The notes under the pieces were generated by a model, which made no database searches, was not told where the DNA came from, and saw nothing but the letters and a program-made list of their open reading frames with translations. Of a stretch of 23,604 bases of DNA, positions 1-6,977 are shown piece by piece (the stretch's first letter is position 1; each line of letters starts with the position of its first letter). The position numbers and the translations under genes were made by a program. Origin of the DNA: Acidobacteria bacterium AH-259-G07 (GTDB lineage: Bacteria; Acidobacteriota; UBA6911; RPQK01; JADFOI01); NCBI GenBank assembly GCA_027717925.1, contig JALLON010000010.1, positions 1 to 23,604 on the forward strand. The letters are read 5' to 3'.

Positions 1-288
1 GTAGCTACCATGGGAATGCAAAAAATCTGAGCCAGGTCACGATTACTAAGGAGTTGTCCTTTCTATTTAATCGATCCGGGCGTTTAGGGAATGCGGCAAG
101 CAGTGATGTTCATGTCACGCATTGCACAGGTGATTCACGAAGTGGAGTTTCGTGCCGTAAAGTAAAGACGCGCCCGGAAAGCAAAGCGGTCCACGACAGC
201 TCCGAGCAAAGGGATATTCCACGCCTATCTCACCAAAGAGCTGAGGATAATGCTTCACTGTGAACCTCGATGCTGGAGAATAGTTGTC
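1..288. other. No supported gene
   Basis: I see no supportable gene here. The open frames are short, lack a credible start and resemble nothing I know. The stretch lies downstream of the broken transposase on its coding strand, so one end of that insertion sequence may fall here, but I found no convincing terminal inverted repeat or target duplication. Confidence 0.4.
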
Positions 289-1037
289 TCACGCAGGGAG
301 CCGTGTATATCGATGATGTAGTCCGCCTACCCGGGGGATTTCGATCACTGTCCCTAAGAGGGATCACGCAGGAGGTATGGAGGCGACGTATCCCAAGGGA
401 ACGCCTGAACGATCTGCAGTGCCGTCCCTTTCGCAGTGGGGGAATCTGTTACGTTGAAGTGCACCACACGCCTGCCGTGGTGAGACAGGACAAGGAAGAC
501 AAACCACACCCGGAAGGTCAGCGTAGGCACCGTGAAGAAGTCGATGGACACGAATTCCTCGAGGTGGTTATCGAGGAAGGTTCTCCAGGATTGAGAAGGA
601 GGTTTTCTGGTGCGGATCATGTATTTGGACAGCGCAGCCGGCGAGATTTCGATTCCGAGCTTGAGTAACTCGCCATGGATTCTCGGTACTCCCCACAGTA
701 GGTTGGCCTTTGATATCTGGCGAATGAGAGTTTGGACTTCAGGTGGAACCGCAGGGCGCCCCCTGCAGGTGCGGCTTTTCCGGGTCCAATAGAGCTTGAA
801 TCCTTTCCGATGCCACCGGATGACTGTCTCGGGCTTCACCAGGGTGAGCGTGCCGGCCCAGCCTTCCCAGGTTCTGGACAGGAGGACCCAGAAGGCACGG
901 TCGGCCTTCGCTAAGCCAGGGCGCTTTGAGTTGCGTTGAAGGACGGCCAGTTGCTGCCGCAGAGCCAGATTCTCAAGGGCCGGCGTTCCATGGGTGGCGA
1001 GAGTTGAGAGCCGGGTTCGAAGTAGTGCCGAGATCAT
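289..1037 (-). pseudogene. Integrase-core transposase, internally deleted
   Basis: This is the remnant of a DDE (rve-type integrase core) transposase of a family common in Acidobacteriota and Planctomycetota. The N-terminal part is well preserved. It has a helical region with ENLALRQQLAVLQR, an HTH-like segment with ETVIRWHRKGFKLYW, and the first catalytic Asp in EEFVSIDFFTVPT. The frame breaks at 354-356, directly after YLLRD, where the second catalytic Asp would follow. In another frame, 348 down to 289 encodes VIEIPRVGGLHHRYTRLPA plus a stop, which matches the usual C-terminus of this family. The segment with the second Asp and the Glu is therefore missing, with a frameshift at the junction. 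The start may be ATG 1037 or, in frame, TTG 1046. The enzyme should be inactive, and the IS ends were not found. Confidence 0.85.
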
Positions 1038-1150
1038 GTAGGCCAATGATGAGCGAGGTCGGGCCTAAGTTCAATGAGCTCAGGCGGTACGGAATAAATA
1101 GAAACGACACCTCCTTTCGCAGCGTGGCCACTTTGTACCAAGGCTCCATC

Positions 1151-1339
1151 TTACGGCCTGATTGGAGTTGTTTTGGTGAGTTTCAGACCGAATCGTTTGG
1201 CCAACTGTTCAGCCTCCGCGTGAGGGAGTGGACCGGCTGGTCGGCCACCCCGCTCCCGCTGCCGGTCACGACGGATTCGATGAATCCACTCCAAGGAAGG
1301 TGTCTCCCAGGGTGCTTCTTCATGTTCCGTTTTCTTCAT
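1151..1339 (-). CDS. Small basic protein coupled to PIN-domain gene
   Basis: This encodes a 62-residue, strongly charged protein starting MKKTEHEEAPWETPSLEWIH, with an Arg-rich centre (HRIRRDRQRERGGRP). I chose ATG 1339 over an upstream in-frame start because it overlaps the end of the PIN gene by 20 nt, a translational-coupling arrangement. I recall similar small proteins (PWETPSLEWIHRVRR followed by a basic tail) directly after PIN-domain genes, so it is probably a conserved partner, perhaps an antitoxin or RNA-binding cofactor. That role is inferred; no catalytic motif is visible. It is the last gene of the minus-strand operon that starts at 4113. Confidence 0.6.
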   Translation of the reverse strand: MKKTEHEEAPWETPSLEWIHRIRRDRQRERGGRPAGPLPHAEAEQLAKRFGLKLTKTTPIRP

Positions 1340-1802
1340 AGCCAACCTCCCAAGGCGAAATGAGATCAATCAGGGGAAATCCCTCTCGTAGGTTCACACT
1401 GTTCAGCCGTCGCTTGCGCTCTATGTTCACCATGTGACGAAAGTTCCAGGACACGATAATCCGGATATCGTTCACTGTCGCGATGGCTACGTGACGGCCG
1501 TCATCTTCATACTGACGGGGAATGGCACCAGAGTCAACATAGGCACGCGCCAGTGTCAAACTCTCTTCGGATTCCTCCAGAACCAGCAGGGGCGTTTTCT
1601 CTATTTCGGCCGCGATGAGCTGCCGAACAGACGCGGGCGCTCGGGACACCTCTTCGAGGACAAGAACCGATACGAAGCCATCCCAGACGCCCCGACGAAG
1701 GCCACCAAAGAATCGGCGCGTTGCTGTAACCCGGTCTTCTGGGCCAGGATCGCAGAGAGCCCCGATCACGGATGTATCCAAGTAAAATCGCAGCTTTATC
1801 AT
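1320..1802 (-). CDS. PIN-domain protein (VapC-like ribonuclease)
   Basis: This is a PIN-fold putative endoribonuclease of about 160 residues. The first acidic residue is Asp9 in FYLDTSVIGAL, followed by Glu in VLVLEEVSRA, an acidic cluster (YEDDGRHVAIA) and the typical tail VSWNFRHMVN. These are the Mg2+-binding positions of PIN nucleases such as VapC. The most likely start is ATG 1802, which shares a nucleotide with the upstream ORF's stop (TGATG); GTG 1805 is the in-frame alternative. The 3' end overlaps the next small ORF. No RHH or AbrB antitoxin lies immediately upstream, so if it is a toxin its antidote is either the small downstream protein or was lost with the deleted part of the operon. 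The fold is secure, the target unknown. Confidence 0.8.
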   Translation of the reverse strand: MIKLRFYLDTSVIGALCDPGPEDRVTATRRFFGGLRRGVWDGFVSVLVLEEVSRAPASVRQLIAAEIEKTPLLVLEESEESLTLARAYVDSGAIPRQYEDDGRHVAIATVNDIRIIVSWNFRHMVNIERKRRLNSVNLREGFPLIDLISPWEVGYEENGT

Positions 1803-3442
1803 CACCTCGGCACCGCCACGAGCATGGCGTCGAGCATACGTTTTTCCTCGCTACCCTTTGGGTAGAGCGCCGACAGCGCATTCGCAAGTCGTAGAAAGTC
1901 CGGACCGCGGTCTTGCTCTGTCTTGAGCAACACCCGCAGGGCGCTGGCCCGGCCGTCGGCCTGAAGCAGCATTGCCATGTGAACCCGGTCGAGTATGGTA
2001 GCCTCTCGGCCGACTTCCAGAACTTCGTCAGCGACCGTGACCCGCCTGTGGTCCCGCCGGCGCCCACTGCTCTTCAGCCCGGTTTCAGTGCCTCGTTTAC
2101 TGAACAATGTCAGCTGCAATGAGCCGTCGGTTGGTGCTTCCCCTAGCCGGTCTGCCATGGCTTGAGCGCCGTCCTCACCGAACAGTAGCTCGGCACGCTC
2201 CGCTACAGGGAGTAGGCGCACGACACCCTTTTTCGTATCGATGATCCTGCCTTCCCACCTTGGAAGACTGATCCCCAGGGGTTGGGCGAAACGGCGCACG
2301 ACGTCGAAGACAAGGGTGTAACTTTTCGACCTAGTGCGTAATGCTGTTACTTCTTCCTCGTCATCGGCGACATCTTCGTCTTCGGATTCGTCGCCGTTTA
2401 AGATTACATCGCCGGTCGTGCTCTGGAGCGTCCAGAGGAAGCGGGCCGCCCCGCGCACGCCTTCAGCTTGTAAGCGCTCCATCCAATCACCAACGCGCCT
2501 GGGTACTTCACGCAACACGTCCGCCCAGTCGCCGGTGGGCGCGTTTTTTGGACGCGGACGACAGATAAGGTGAACACTTGTTGCAAGAGCGGCGGATTCG
2601 CGGGCGCGAAGCCTTGAACCCAATTCAGTTGCGATAGGCCAGGATGATGTTATTGTCCATCTGCTTTGAATGATGCCGGACAGTAATGCTTCCCACCCCT
2701 CAGTTGTCTTATGAGCGAAGACCACGCATCCGACGCCATTTTGGCGAAGAAGGCGGCGACCTTCGACAAATGCTTGCGTGATTCTCTCCTCGAAAAAATC
2801 CCTATCCTTTGGGCGATCACGTATCTTCTTGGTTTCGTCCTGGACGAGTTCTCCCGTCTTCGGTGTAAGGGGATTGCATGAATCAAACGGATCGCGGAGG
2901 TATGCATTACCCGGAAGGGCCCGCTTTAGCCAGACAAAGAAAAAATCCGAAAGATCGGAATAGGGAACTGCATCATAGTATGGAGGATCAGTGAACCACA
3001 CGTCCGCACTCTCGTCGCCCAGAGGATGCGCACAGGCATCTGCAATTTCGCACTGTCCAACAAGCAGAGATCTCGGATAAGCCTCAATAACTTCCGCGAC
3101 TAGATCGTACCCAGTTTGCCAATTTCCTGGACAATCAGCAAGAGGGCCAACTTCGGCGAAGTCCCACACAATCGGCAAGGCCTGTCCACCGAAGGTGTGC
3201 TGCATCTTTTCTGCAGTGGCATTCCACTCCCCTCTGAAGGTGGGCCTGGCATCCAAAATCGTCAGATTGTCCAGATCACGTGAGGTCAGGCTGACCTTGC
3301 GGAAGCGCTCCGACTGGGTTCCGACTAGCCCAGCTACCCAGGAGTCTGGCCCGTTGGGTCGGACCGTCTCCACACGCATGGGTTCATTGAACAGGGAGCC
3401 GGTGATAATTTGCCCTTCGCGTATAGGGTGTTTCTCGGTCAT
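1802..3442 (-). CDS. Chimeric ORF: helicase N-terminus + DUF1156 methylase C-half
   Basis: This is an open frame of 546 residues made of two unrelated parts. Residues 1-~70 (REGQIITGSLFNEPMRVETV, then SERFRKVSLTSRDLDNLTIL) match my recollection of the start of large SNF2-type helicases in phage-defence clusters. From about residue 75 (HTFGGQALPIVWDFAEVGP) it reads as the C-terminal half of a DUF1156/COG1743 adenine-specific DNA methylase. Motif IV is intact (DPPY, Asp152-Tyr155, in FTDPPYYDAVPYSDLSDFFF), with FAHKTTEGWEALL and SSWPIATELGSRLRA after it. The methylase N-terminal half, with the SAM-binding motif I, is absent, as is the whole helicase motor. An acidic linker lies near residues 350-367. 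The start overlaps the upstream stop (ATGA) and the stop overlaps the PIN start. It is probably a deletion product without methylase activity; being a natural fusion is less likely. Confidence 0.75.
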   Translation of the reverse strand: MTEKHPIREGQIITGSLFNEPMRVETVRPNGPDSWVAGLVGTQSERFRKVSLTSRDLDNLTILDARPTFRGEWNATAEKMQHTFGGQALPIVWDFAEVGPLADCPGNWQTGYDLVAEVIEAYPRSLLVGQCEIADACAHPLGDESADVWFTDPPYYDAVPYSDLSDFFFVWLKRALPGNAYLRDPFDSCNPLTPKTGELVQDETKKIRDRPKDRDFFEERITQAFVEGRRLLRQNGVGCVVFAHKTTEGWEALLSGIIQSRWTITSSWPIATELGSRLRARESAALATSVHLICRPRPKNAPTGDWADVLREVPRRVGDWMERLQAEGVRGAARFLWTLQSTTGDVILNGDESEDEDVADDEEEVTALRTRSKSYTLVFDVVRRFAQPLGISLPRWEGRIIDTKKGVVRLLPVAERAELLFGEDGAQAMADRLGEAPTDGSLQLTLFSKRGTETGLKSSGRRRDHRRVTVADEVLEVGREATILDRVHMAMLLQADGRASALRVLLKTEQDRGPDFLRLANALSALYPKGSEEKRMLDAMLVAVPR

Positions 3443-3669
3443 TCGGACAGCTTCCCCTTCGAAGAGTTTTTCTCTTGGGCCTCCAGTTCTTGCTTCAGCT
3501 CTAGAAGCCGGCGCAGCAGAAACGGTTGCGGAAGTCGCTTGCCGTTCTCCCAGTGGTTGACAGTGCTATAAGTGACACCTACCTTGTGGGCGAACTGCTC
3601 CTGCGTGAGTTCGAACCGCGCTCGCAGTTCCTTTACCAGAGCTGGTACATTATTTTGACGGTCGGCCAC
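3439..3669 (-). CDS. Possible independent Xre-type HTH regulator
   Basis: This is an internal start within the chimeric ORF. GTG 3669 would give a 76-residue protein beginning MADRQNNVPALVKELRAR with a single complete Xre-type helix-turn-helix. That is the size of stand-alone HTH proteins I recall upstream of helicase genes in defence clusters. A GAGGGG purine run lies some 14 nt upstream. If this start is used, the HTH regulator is intact and only the nucleotidyltransferase is truncated. Which start is used cannot be decided from sequence alone. Confidence 0.4.
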   Translation of the reverse strand: MADRQNNVPALVKELRARFELTQEQFAHKVGVTYSTVNHWENGKRLPQPFLLRRLLELKQELEAQEKNSSKGKLSE

Positions 3670-4113
3670 CTTTGCCGTGCCCCTCGAAGCACTATGTAAA
3701 GCGACATGGTAATCGACATAAGGCCGATTATCAACCGGTCTGCATACCTGGCATGCAGAGAACGGGTTGTTGTTGGGGGTAACCTGTTCGGGCTTGAAAT
3801 TAGGAAAAGCTGTCCGAAGCTTTTCAGCAAGCCAGTCGATCAACTCTCGGATCGAGTCCGGCGCATTATCCGAAGAGACATAGCAAGCCACATCGATGTC
3901 GTTCAGCGCTTTGAGGGCCGTTCCCTTTGCTAAGCTGCCCGAGAGCATCATCTTGCGAAGCGCGAAATCCGGGTGCTCTTTCAGGTAGGCGTCTAGACGG
4001 TCACGCAGTCGCCAAACCTGCTCGCGCCTTTCCCTTGCATCTTCAAGCTTAAGATTCACGCGCTCGTCGGAAAACCGAACAATATCTGCGTGATTGATGT
4101 GCTCACGCCCCAA
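3439..4113 (-). CDS. Chimeric ORF: truncated nucleotidyltransferase + Xre HTH
   Basis: This encodes 224 residues. Residues 1-~112 look like the start of a nucleotidyltransferase-fold protein of the CD-NTase/tRNA-NTase kind, with Gly59-Ser60 and Asp72/Asp74 in SGSLAKGTALKALNDIDV. The third catalytic acidic residue and the helical half are missing. From about residue 149 it becomes an Xre-type HTH (TQEQFAHKVGVTYSTVNHWE, then NGKRLPQPFLLRRLLELK) ending in a charged tail. A GTG at 3669 could start the HTH part as its own 76-residue protein (GTG 3669 to stop 3439). Residues ~113-148 match nothing I know and may be read-through of a former gene gap. The likely start is TTG 4113, 11 nt after GGAGG (4125-4129). 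The stop overlaps the next start by 4 nt. The HTH half may still regulate the operon; the transferase half is probably dead. Confidence 0.7.
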   Translation of the reverse strand: MGREHINHADIVRFSDERVNLKLEDARERREQVWRLRDRLDAYLKEHPDFALRKMMLSGSLAKGTALKALNDIDVACYVSSDNAPDSIRELIDWLAEKLRTAFPNFKPEQVTPNNNPFSACQVCRPVDNRPYVDYHVALHSASRGTAKVADRQNNVPALVKELRARFELTQEQFAHKVGVTYSTVNHWENGKRLPQPFLLRRLLELKQELEAQEKNSSKGKLSE

Positions 4114-4124
4114 CGCAATTAATT

Positions 4125-4129
4125 CCTCC
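4125..4129 (-). promoter_or_regulatory. Ribosome binding site deciding TTG start at 4113
   Basis: GGAGG on the minus strand, 11 nt before TTG 4113. No ATG lies closer, so this site supports the rare TTG start of the operon's first ORF. Confidence 0.55.
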
Positions 4130-4163
4130 GAATTCGTCGTGAAAGCCCCTATTCATCCAACAT

Positions 4164-4172
4164 ATTGTATCA
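4164..4172 (-). promoter_or_regulatory. Putative extended -10 promoter of minus operon
   Basis: The minus strand reads TGATACAAT, an extended -10 element (TGn plus TACAAT), about 50 nt before the TTG start. No good -35 is visible at 17 nt, which is tolerated with an extended -10. It would fire away from the divergent Xre-ImmA/IrrE promoter. Confidence 0.35.
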
Positions 4173-4195
4173 CTACGCGATCTCATGCCCATATC

Positions 4196-4224
4196 TTGTC
4201 AGTTCACCGAACTAGAATTATACA
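4196..4224 (+). promoter_or_regulatory. Sigma70-like promoter of xre-immA/irrE
   Basis: TTGTCA (4196-4201), a 17-nt spacer and TATACA (4219-4224). It leaves a leader of about 85 nt before ATG 4315. A later TTGACA (4248) has no good -10 at the right distance and was not preferred. Confidence 0.5.
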
Positions 4225-4238
4225 GGAGTTGTGTTCGG
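4202..4238. promoter_or_regulatory. Candidate operator with GTTC/GAAC half-sites
   Basis: GTTCACCGAAC (4202-4212) is a short palindrome inside the promoter spacer. CCGAAC (4207-4212) is repeated inverted as GTTCGG (4233-4238), so the half-sites bracket the -10 box. This suits autorepression by one of the two Xre-type HTH proteins encoded on either side. The binding itself is inferred. Confidence 0.4.
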
Positions 4239-4314
4239 AAATCAAACTTGACATGAAATATCTTGAATTTAGGTGTCTGGACGTGGTATGTTTTGTGCAG
4301 TAGAGGAGGCGCGT

Positions 4315-5577
4315 ATGCCGATTTCCCAGCAACAGCTAGGTCAGAGATTGAAGATTGCCCGCGAGGCGTGCTCACTCACCCAGGAGCAGGTGAGCGAGGA
4401 TCTCGGGCTGTCTCGTTCCGCGATCACGCAGATCGAGCTCGGAAAGCGTTCAGTGTCCAGCCTGGAGTTAGACCGACTAGCTCGCCTCTATGGCCGCGAC
4501 ATTCGCGATTTTCTTTCTGAGGATTTTCAGGAAGAAGGGGCGCTCATTGCGTTGTTTCGTGCCAATAAAGATCTTGCTGAAGAACAGGAAACCGTGGACG
4601 CGCTTCGACATTGCATGGAGATCGGCTCACAGCTCACCAACCTGGAACGACTAATTGGGTTGGACCGCGATCTATCGTCGGTGGTCAGATACAACCTGCC
4701 TGTTCCGAAAAGGCGGTATGAGGCCATTCGTCATGGTGTGTCGGTCGCGCAGCAGGAACGTCAACGGCTGGGGATTGGCTATGCGCCCATTCCTGACATT
4801 GCTGGATTTCTTGAGAAGCAAGGTGTTCGCACGGCTGTGGTCTGCTTGCCAGACGAAGTTTCGGGACTGACTTTGTTTGATCCACAGGTGGGTCCCTTTG
4901 TTGCAGTCAATCGAAACGATCATATTGTGCGCCGCGTGTTTTCCTTCGTACATGAGTATGCACACATACTGATGGATTGTCATACTAAGGGAATGATTAG
5001 CCGTAATAGCGAACGCACTGCTCTCTTGGAAGTGCGGGCCAATTCGTTTGGGGCAAGTTTTCTTATGCCGGAATCTGGAGTGCGAAATTTCTTGTCCAAT
5101 CTGGGCAAAGGGGGGGGAGGGCGGCTTCTTGCTGAGACTCCGACTGATGAGCAAGACGCCATTGCTATCGAAGCCCGAAGTGGATCTAAAGTTGGCGACA
5201 TTCATCTGCATGATGTGGTCCTATTGGCTCACCATTTTGGCGTCAGCCGAACGGTCGCTATTTATCGTTTGCGAAATCTGCAAATAATCCCTCCGAGCGA
5301 CTTAGAACGTTTGTTGGAACAAGAGCGGTCTGGCCAGGGACGCCAATTGGAGAAGTTGCTGCATCTTCCGGAGCCTGATCCTATGAAGGAACGAAACCGA
5401 TTCCGCTGTCACTTCTTGAATTTGGCATTGGACGCGTTTGATAGCGAGCTCATTAGTCGCTCCAAACTTGAGGAACTGTTTGCGACCGTTCGGGAGGTAC
5501 CAAGGTCGGACGTTGCTCTTGAACTTGATGATCTGATCGGAGGCGAGGAAGCAACCGAAGTCTCGATCCCGACATAA
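4315..5577 (+). CDS. Xre HTH - ImmA/IrrE zinc peptidase (COG2856 type)
   Basis: This encodes 420 residues. An N-terminal Xre helix-turn-helix (QRLKIAREACSLTQEQVSED, then SRSAITQIELGKRSVSSLEL, about residues 8-62) is followed by a zinc-metallopeptidase domain. Its metal-binding motif is HEYAH (His213-Glu214...His217) and its distal Glu239 lies in LLEVRANSFGASFLMP. Proteins of this ImmA/IrrE class cleave or sense repressors and often act as antitoxins or stress regulators. ATG 4315 is chosen over an upstream in-frame GTG because GAGGAGG (4303-4309) sits 5 nt before it. The stop is followed 19 nt later by a PIN-domain gene, a known toxin-antitoxin-like pairing (COG2856 with PIN). It is divergent from the defence remnant at 4113 and shares its control region. 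Confidence 0.9.
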   Translation: MPISQQQLGQRLKIAREACSLTQEQVSEDLGLSRSAITQIELGKRSVSSLELDRLARLYGRDIRDFLSEDFQEEGALIALFRANKDLAEEQETVDALRHCMEIGSQLTNLERLIGLDRDLSSVVRYNLPVPKRRYEAIRHGVSVAQQERQRLGIGYAPIPDIAGFLEKQGVRTAVVCLPDEVSGLTLFDPQVGPFVAVNRNDHIVRRVFSFVHEYAHILMDCHTKGMISRNSERTALLEVRANSFGASFLMPESGVRNFLSNLGKGGGGRLLAETPTDEQDAIAIEARSGSKVGDIHLHDVVLLAHHFGVSRTVAIYRLRNLQIIPPSDLERLLEQERSGQGRQLEKLLHLPEPDPMKERNRFRCHFLNLALDAFDSELISRSKLEELFATVREVPRSDVALELDDLIGGEEATEVSIPT

Positions 5578-5596
5578 GCAGGAGGCGTCTGCGCGG

Positions 5597-6001
5597 GTGC
5601 CCCGGGTTGTCGTTACTGATACGAATGTCCTTGTCAACCTGATTCACGTCGATTGGCTTTCGGTGCTTGGTGCACTCGATGGTTACGAGTTTATCCTTGT
5701 TGATGAAGTTCTTGCGGAGATAACGCACTCGGAACAAAAAACGGCTATCCAAGCCGCTTTGAACCAGGGATATCTGAGTTCAGTTCGTTTGGACGACATA
5801 GAAGGCCTCACTCTCTTTTCCGAGTTCGCACGAATCATGGGACGTGGCGAAGCAGCTTCTCTCGCACTGGCCGTTGTTCAAGGCTATGCCATTGCGTGCG
5901 ATGAGAAACGAGTTTTCAAAAGAGAGGCAACCTCTCGTCTAGGAGCACACCGAGCATTGACACTTGTCAACCTTAGTCAAACGAATCACGAAAAAGGGTG
6001 A
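5597..6001 (+). CDS. PIN-domain toxin-like protein, possibly frameshifted at C-end
   Basis: This encodes a PIN-fold putative nuclease of the COG2405/DUF3368-like kind, 134 residues as read. Asp8 lies in VVVTDTNVLVNL, and DEVLAEI, GRGEAASLALA and IACDEKRVFKREA follow in the family order. The GTG start 5597 has AGGAGG at 5580-5585, inside the short gap after the ImmA/IrrE gene, so the two are probably cotranscribed as partner and toxin. The end is odd. The frame stops after SQTNHEKG, but a neighbouring frame continues as TLVKRITKKGDVKPSLQKF to a stop at 6066-6068. That resembles the normal C-terminal helix of these proteins and would give about 157 residues. A one-base slip near 5958-5974 (mutation or assembly error) would explain this. 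Confidence 0.8.
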   Translation: MPRVVVTDTNVLVNLIHVDWLSVLGALDGYEFILVDEVLAEITHSEQKTAIQAALNQGYLSSVRLDDIEGLTLFSEFARIMGRGEAASLALAVVQGYAIACDEKRVFKREATSRLGAHRALTLVNLSQTNHEKG

Positions 6002-6068
6002 CGTCAAGCCGTCTCTGCAAAAATTCGAGGGTGCGCGTTTGCCATTCCCGTTTGCCATTCCTGATTAA

Positions 6069-6300
6069 AAAGAAATGGGGGTGGAAGTTTTTGCGTTTCT
6101 TGCTTCCTGAGGATTCAGACTCATACGCGGAATAGTGTCCGCCGCCGTAGGTTTGATTTTCTTCTTGGGCCGGAAGGAGATTCACGCCTGTAGTAACTGC
6201 CACAAATCCAGTGCTTACGATTCGGTCGAGTTTTTGGACAGCACCGCAACGGTAAGTGTGCTATTGATGTTTCTCAAGAAATCATTGGAAGCCGGGGAGC
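6069..6300. other. Gap before HAD gene
   Basis: I see no gene. The stretch just before it, the end of the PIN reading (about 6038-6060), carries a short tandem of TTGCCATTCC separated by two bases. Confidence 0.35.
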
Positions 6301-6963
6301 ATGGCCAGGATGAAAGTCGAGCAAGGTGTCCTGTGGGATCTGGATGGCGTGTTGGTGGACACGGGTGAGTTTCACTATCGAGCCTGGTCAAAAACCCTTT
6401 CTGAGCGCGATATCCCCTTCAACCGTAAGCGATTCCGCGCCACGTTTGGGATGAATAACGCCGGGATCTTGAAGACGCTGCTTGGATACACACCTGAGCC
6501 TGATGTAGTGGCTGAAATTAGTGATCGCAAGGAACAATTGTTCCGCCGGGCTGTAAAGGGATACGCCCGTCCCTTGTCCGGCGTTCAGGCCTGGCTCAAG
6601 CGGATAAAGAACCAGGGAATTAAACAAGCAATAGCCTCCTCTGCCCCGCCGGCGAATATTGACGTACTGGTGGACGAACTCGGCATGCGTTCTTATTTTG
6701 ACGTACTTGTATCCGGGTTTGACCTCCCGGGCAAGCCAGACCCGGCGGTGTTTCTGAAAGCCGCACGCTTGATCGGTGTCCCGCCCGATCGGTGTGTGGT
6801 TGTGGAGGATGCGGTAGCAGGCGTAGAGGGCGCCAGGCGTGCCGGGATGAAATGCATCGCTGTGACCACGACAAATCCTGCACATGAGTTGAAAGAAGCG
6901 GACGTTGTCGTCGATCGATTGGATAATCTACCATTGGACATATTCGAACGTTTGCTGTCCTGA
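6301..6963 (+). CDS. HAD-superfamily phosphatase/beta-phosphoglucomutase-like
   Basis: This encodes about 220 residues with the four HAD motifs. Motif I is DLDGVLVD (Asp13/Asp15, nucleophile and acid/base). Motif II is the Ser of AIASSAPP, motif III the Lys in GKPDPAVF, and motif IV VVVEDAVAGVEGARRAG. A helical cap lies at about residues 20-90. The subgroup (GVLVDTGEFHYRAW, SGFDLPGKPDP) fits beta-phosphoglucomutase or sugar-phosphate phosphatase, so a cytosolic role in hexose-phosphate handling is likely, with the substrate unknown. Two starts compete. ATG 6301 has GGGGAG only a base upstream. ATG 6310 is about 10 nt after the same purine run and fits better, giving MKVEQGVLWDLDG. A large palindrome follows the stop and probably ends transcription. 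Confidence 0.85.
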   Translation: MARMKVEQGVLWDLDGVLVDTGEFHYRAWSKTLSERDIPFNRKRFRATFGMNNAGILKTLLGYTPEPDVVAEISDRKEQLFRRAVKGYARPLSGVQAWLKRIKNQGIKQAIASSAPPANIDVLVDELGMRSYFDVLVSGFDLPGKPDPAVFLKAARLIGVPPDRCVVVEDAVAGVEGARRAGMKCIAVTTTNPAHELKEADVVVDRLDNLPLDIFERLLS

Positions 6964-6977
6964 GAAGGACAGGGTGA

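Noticed and set aside
54..668. Short plus-strand frames at the left end
   Set aside because: Opposite or beside the transposase relic, with no family resemblance and composition typical of chance frames.
926..1363. 145-residue plus-strand frame
   Set aside because: Overlaps the transposase and the small basic protein on the other strand, and resembles neither a known protein nor a start with a ribosome binding site.
4248..4276. TTGACA at 4248 as the main promoter of xre-immA/irrE
   Set aside because: No acceptable -10 lies 16-18 nt downstream; the TTGTCA/TATACA pair at 4196-4224 is better.
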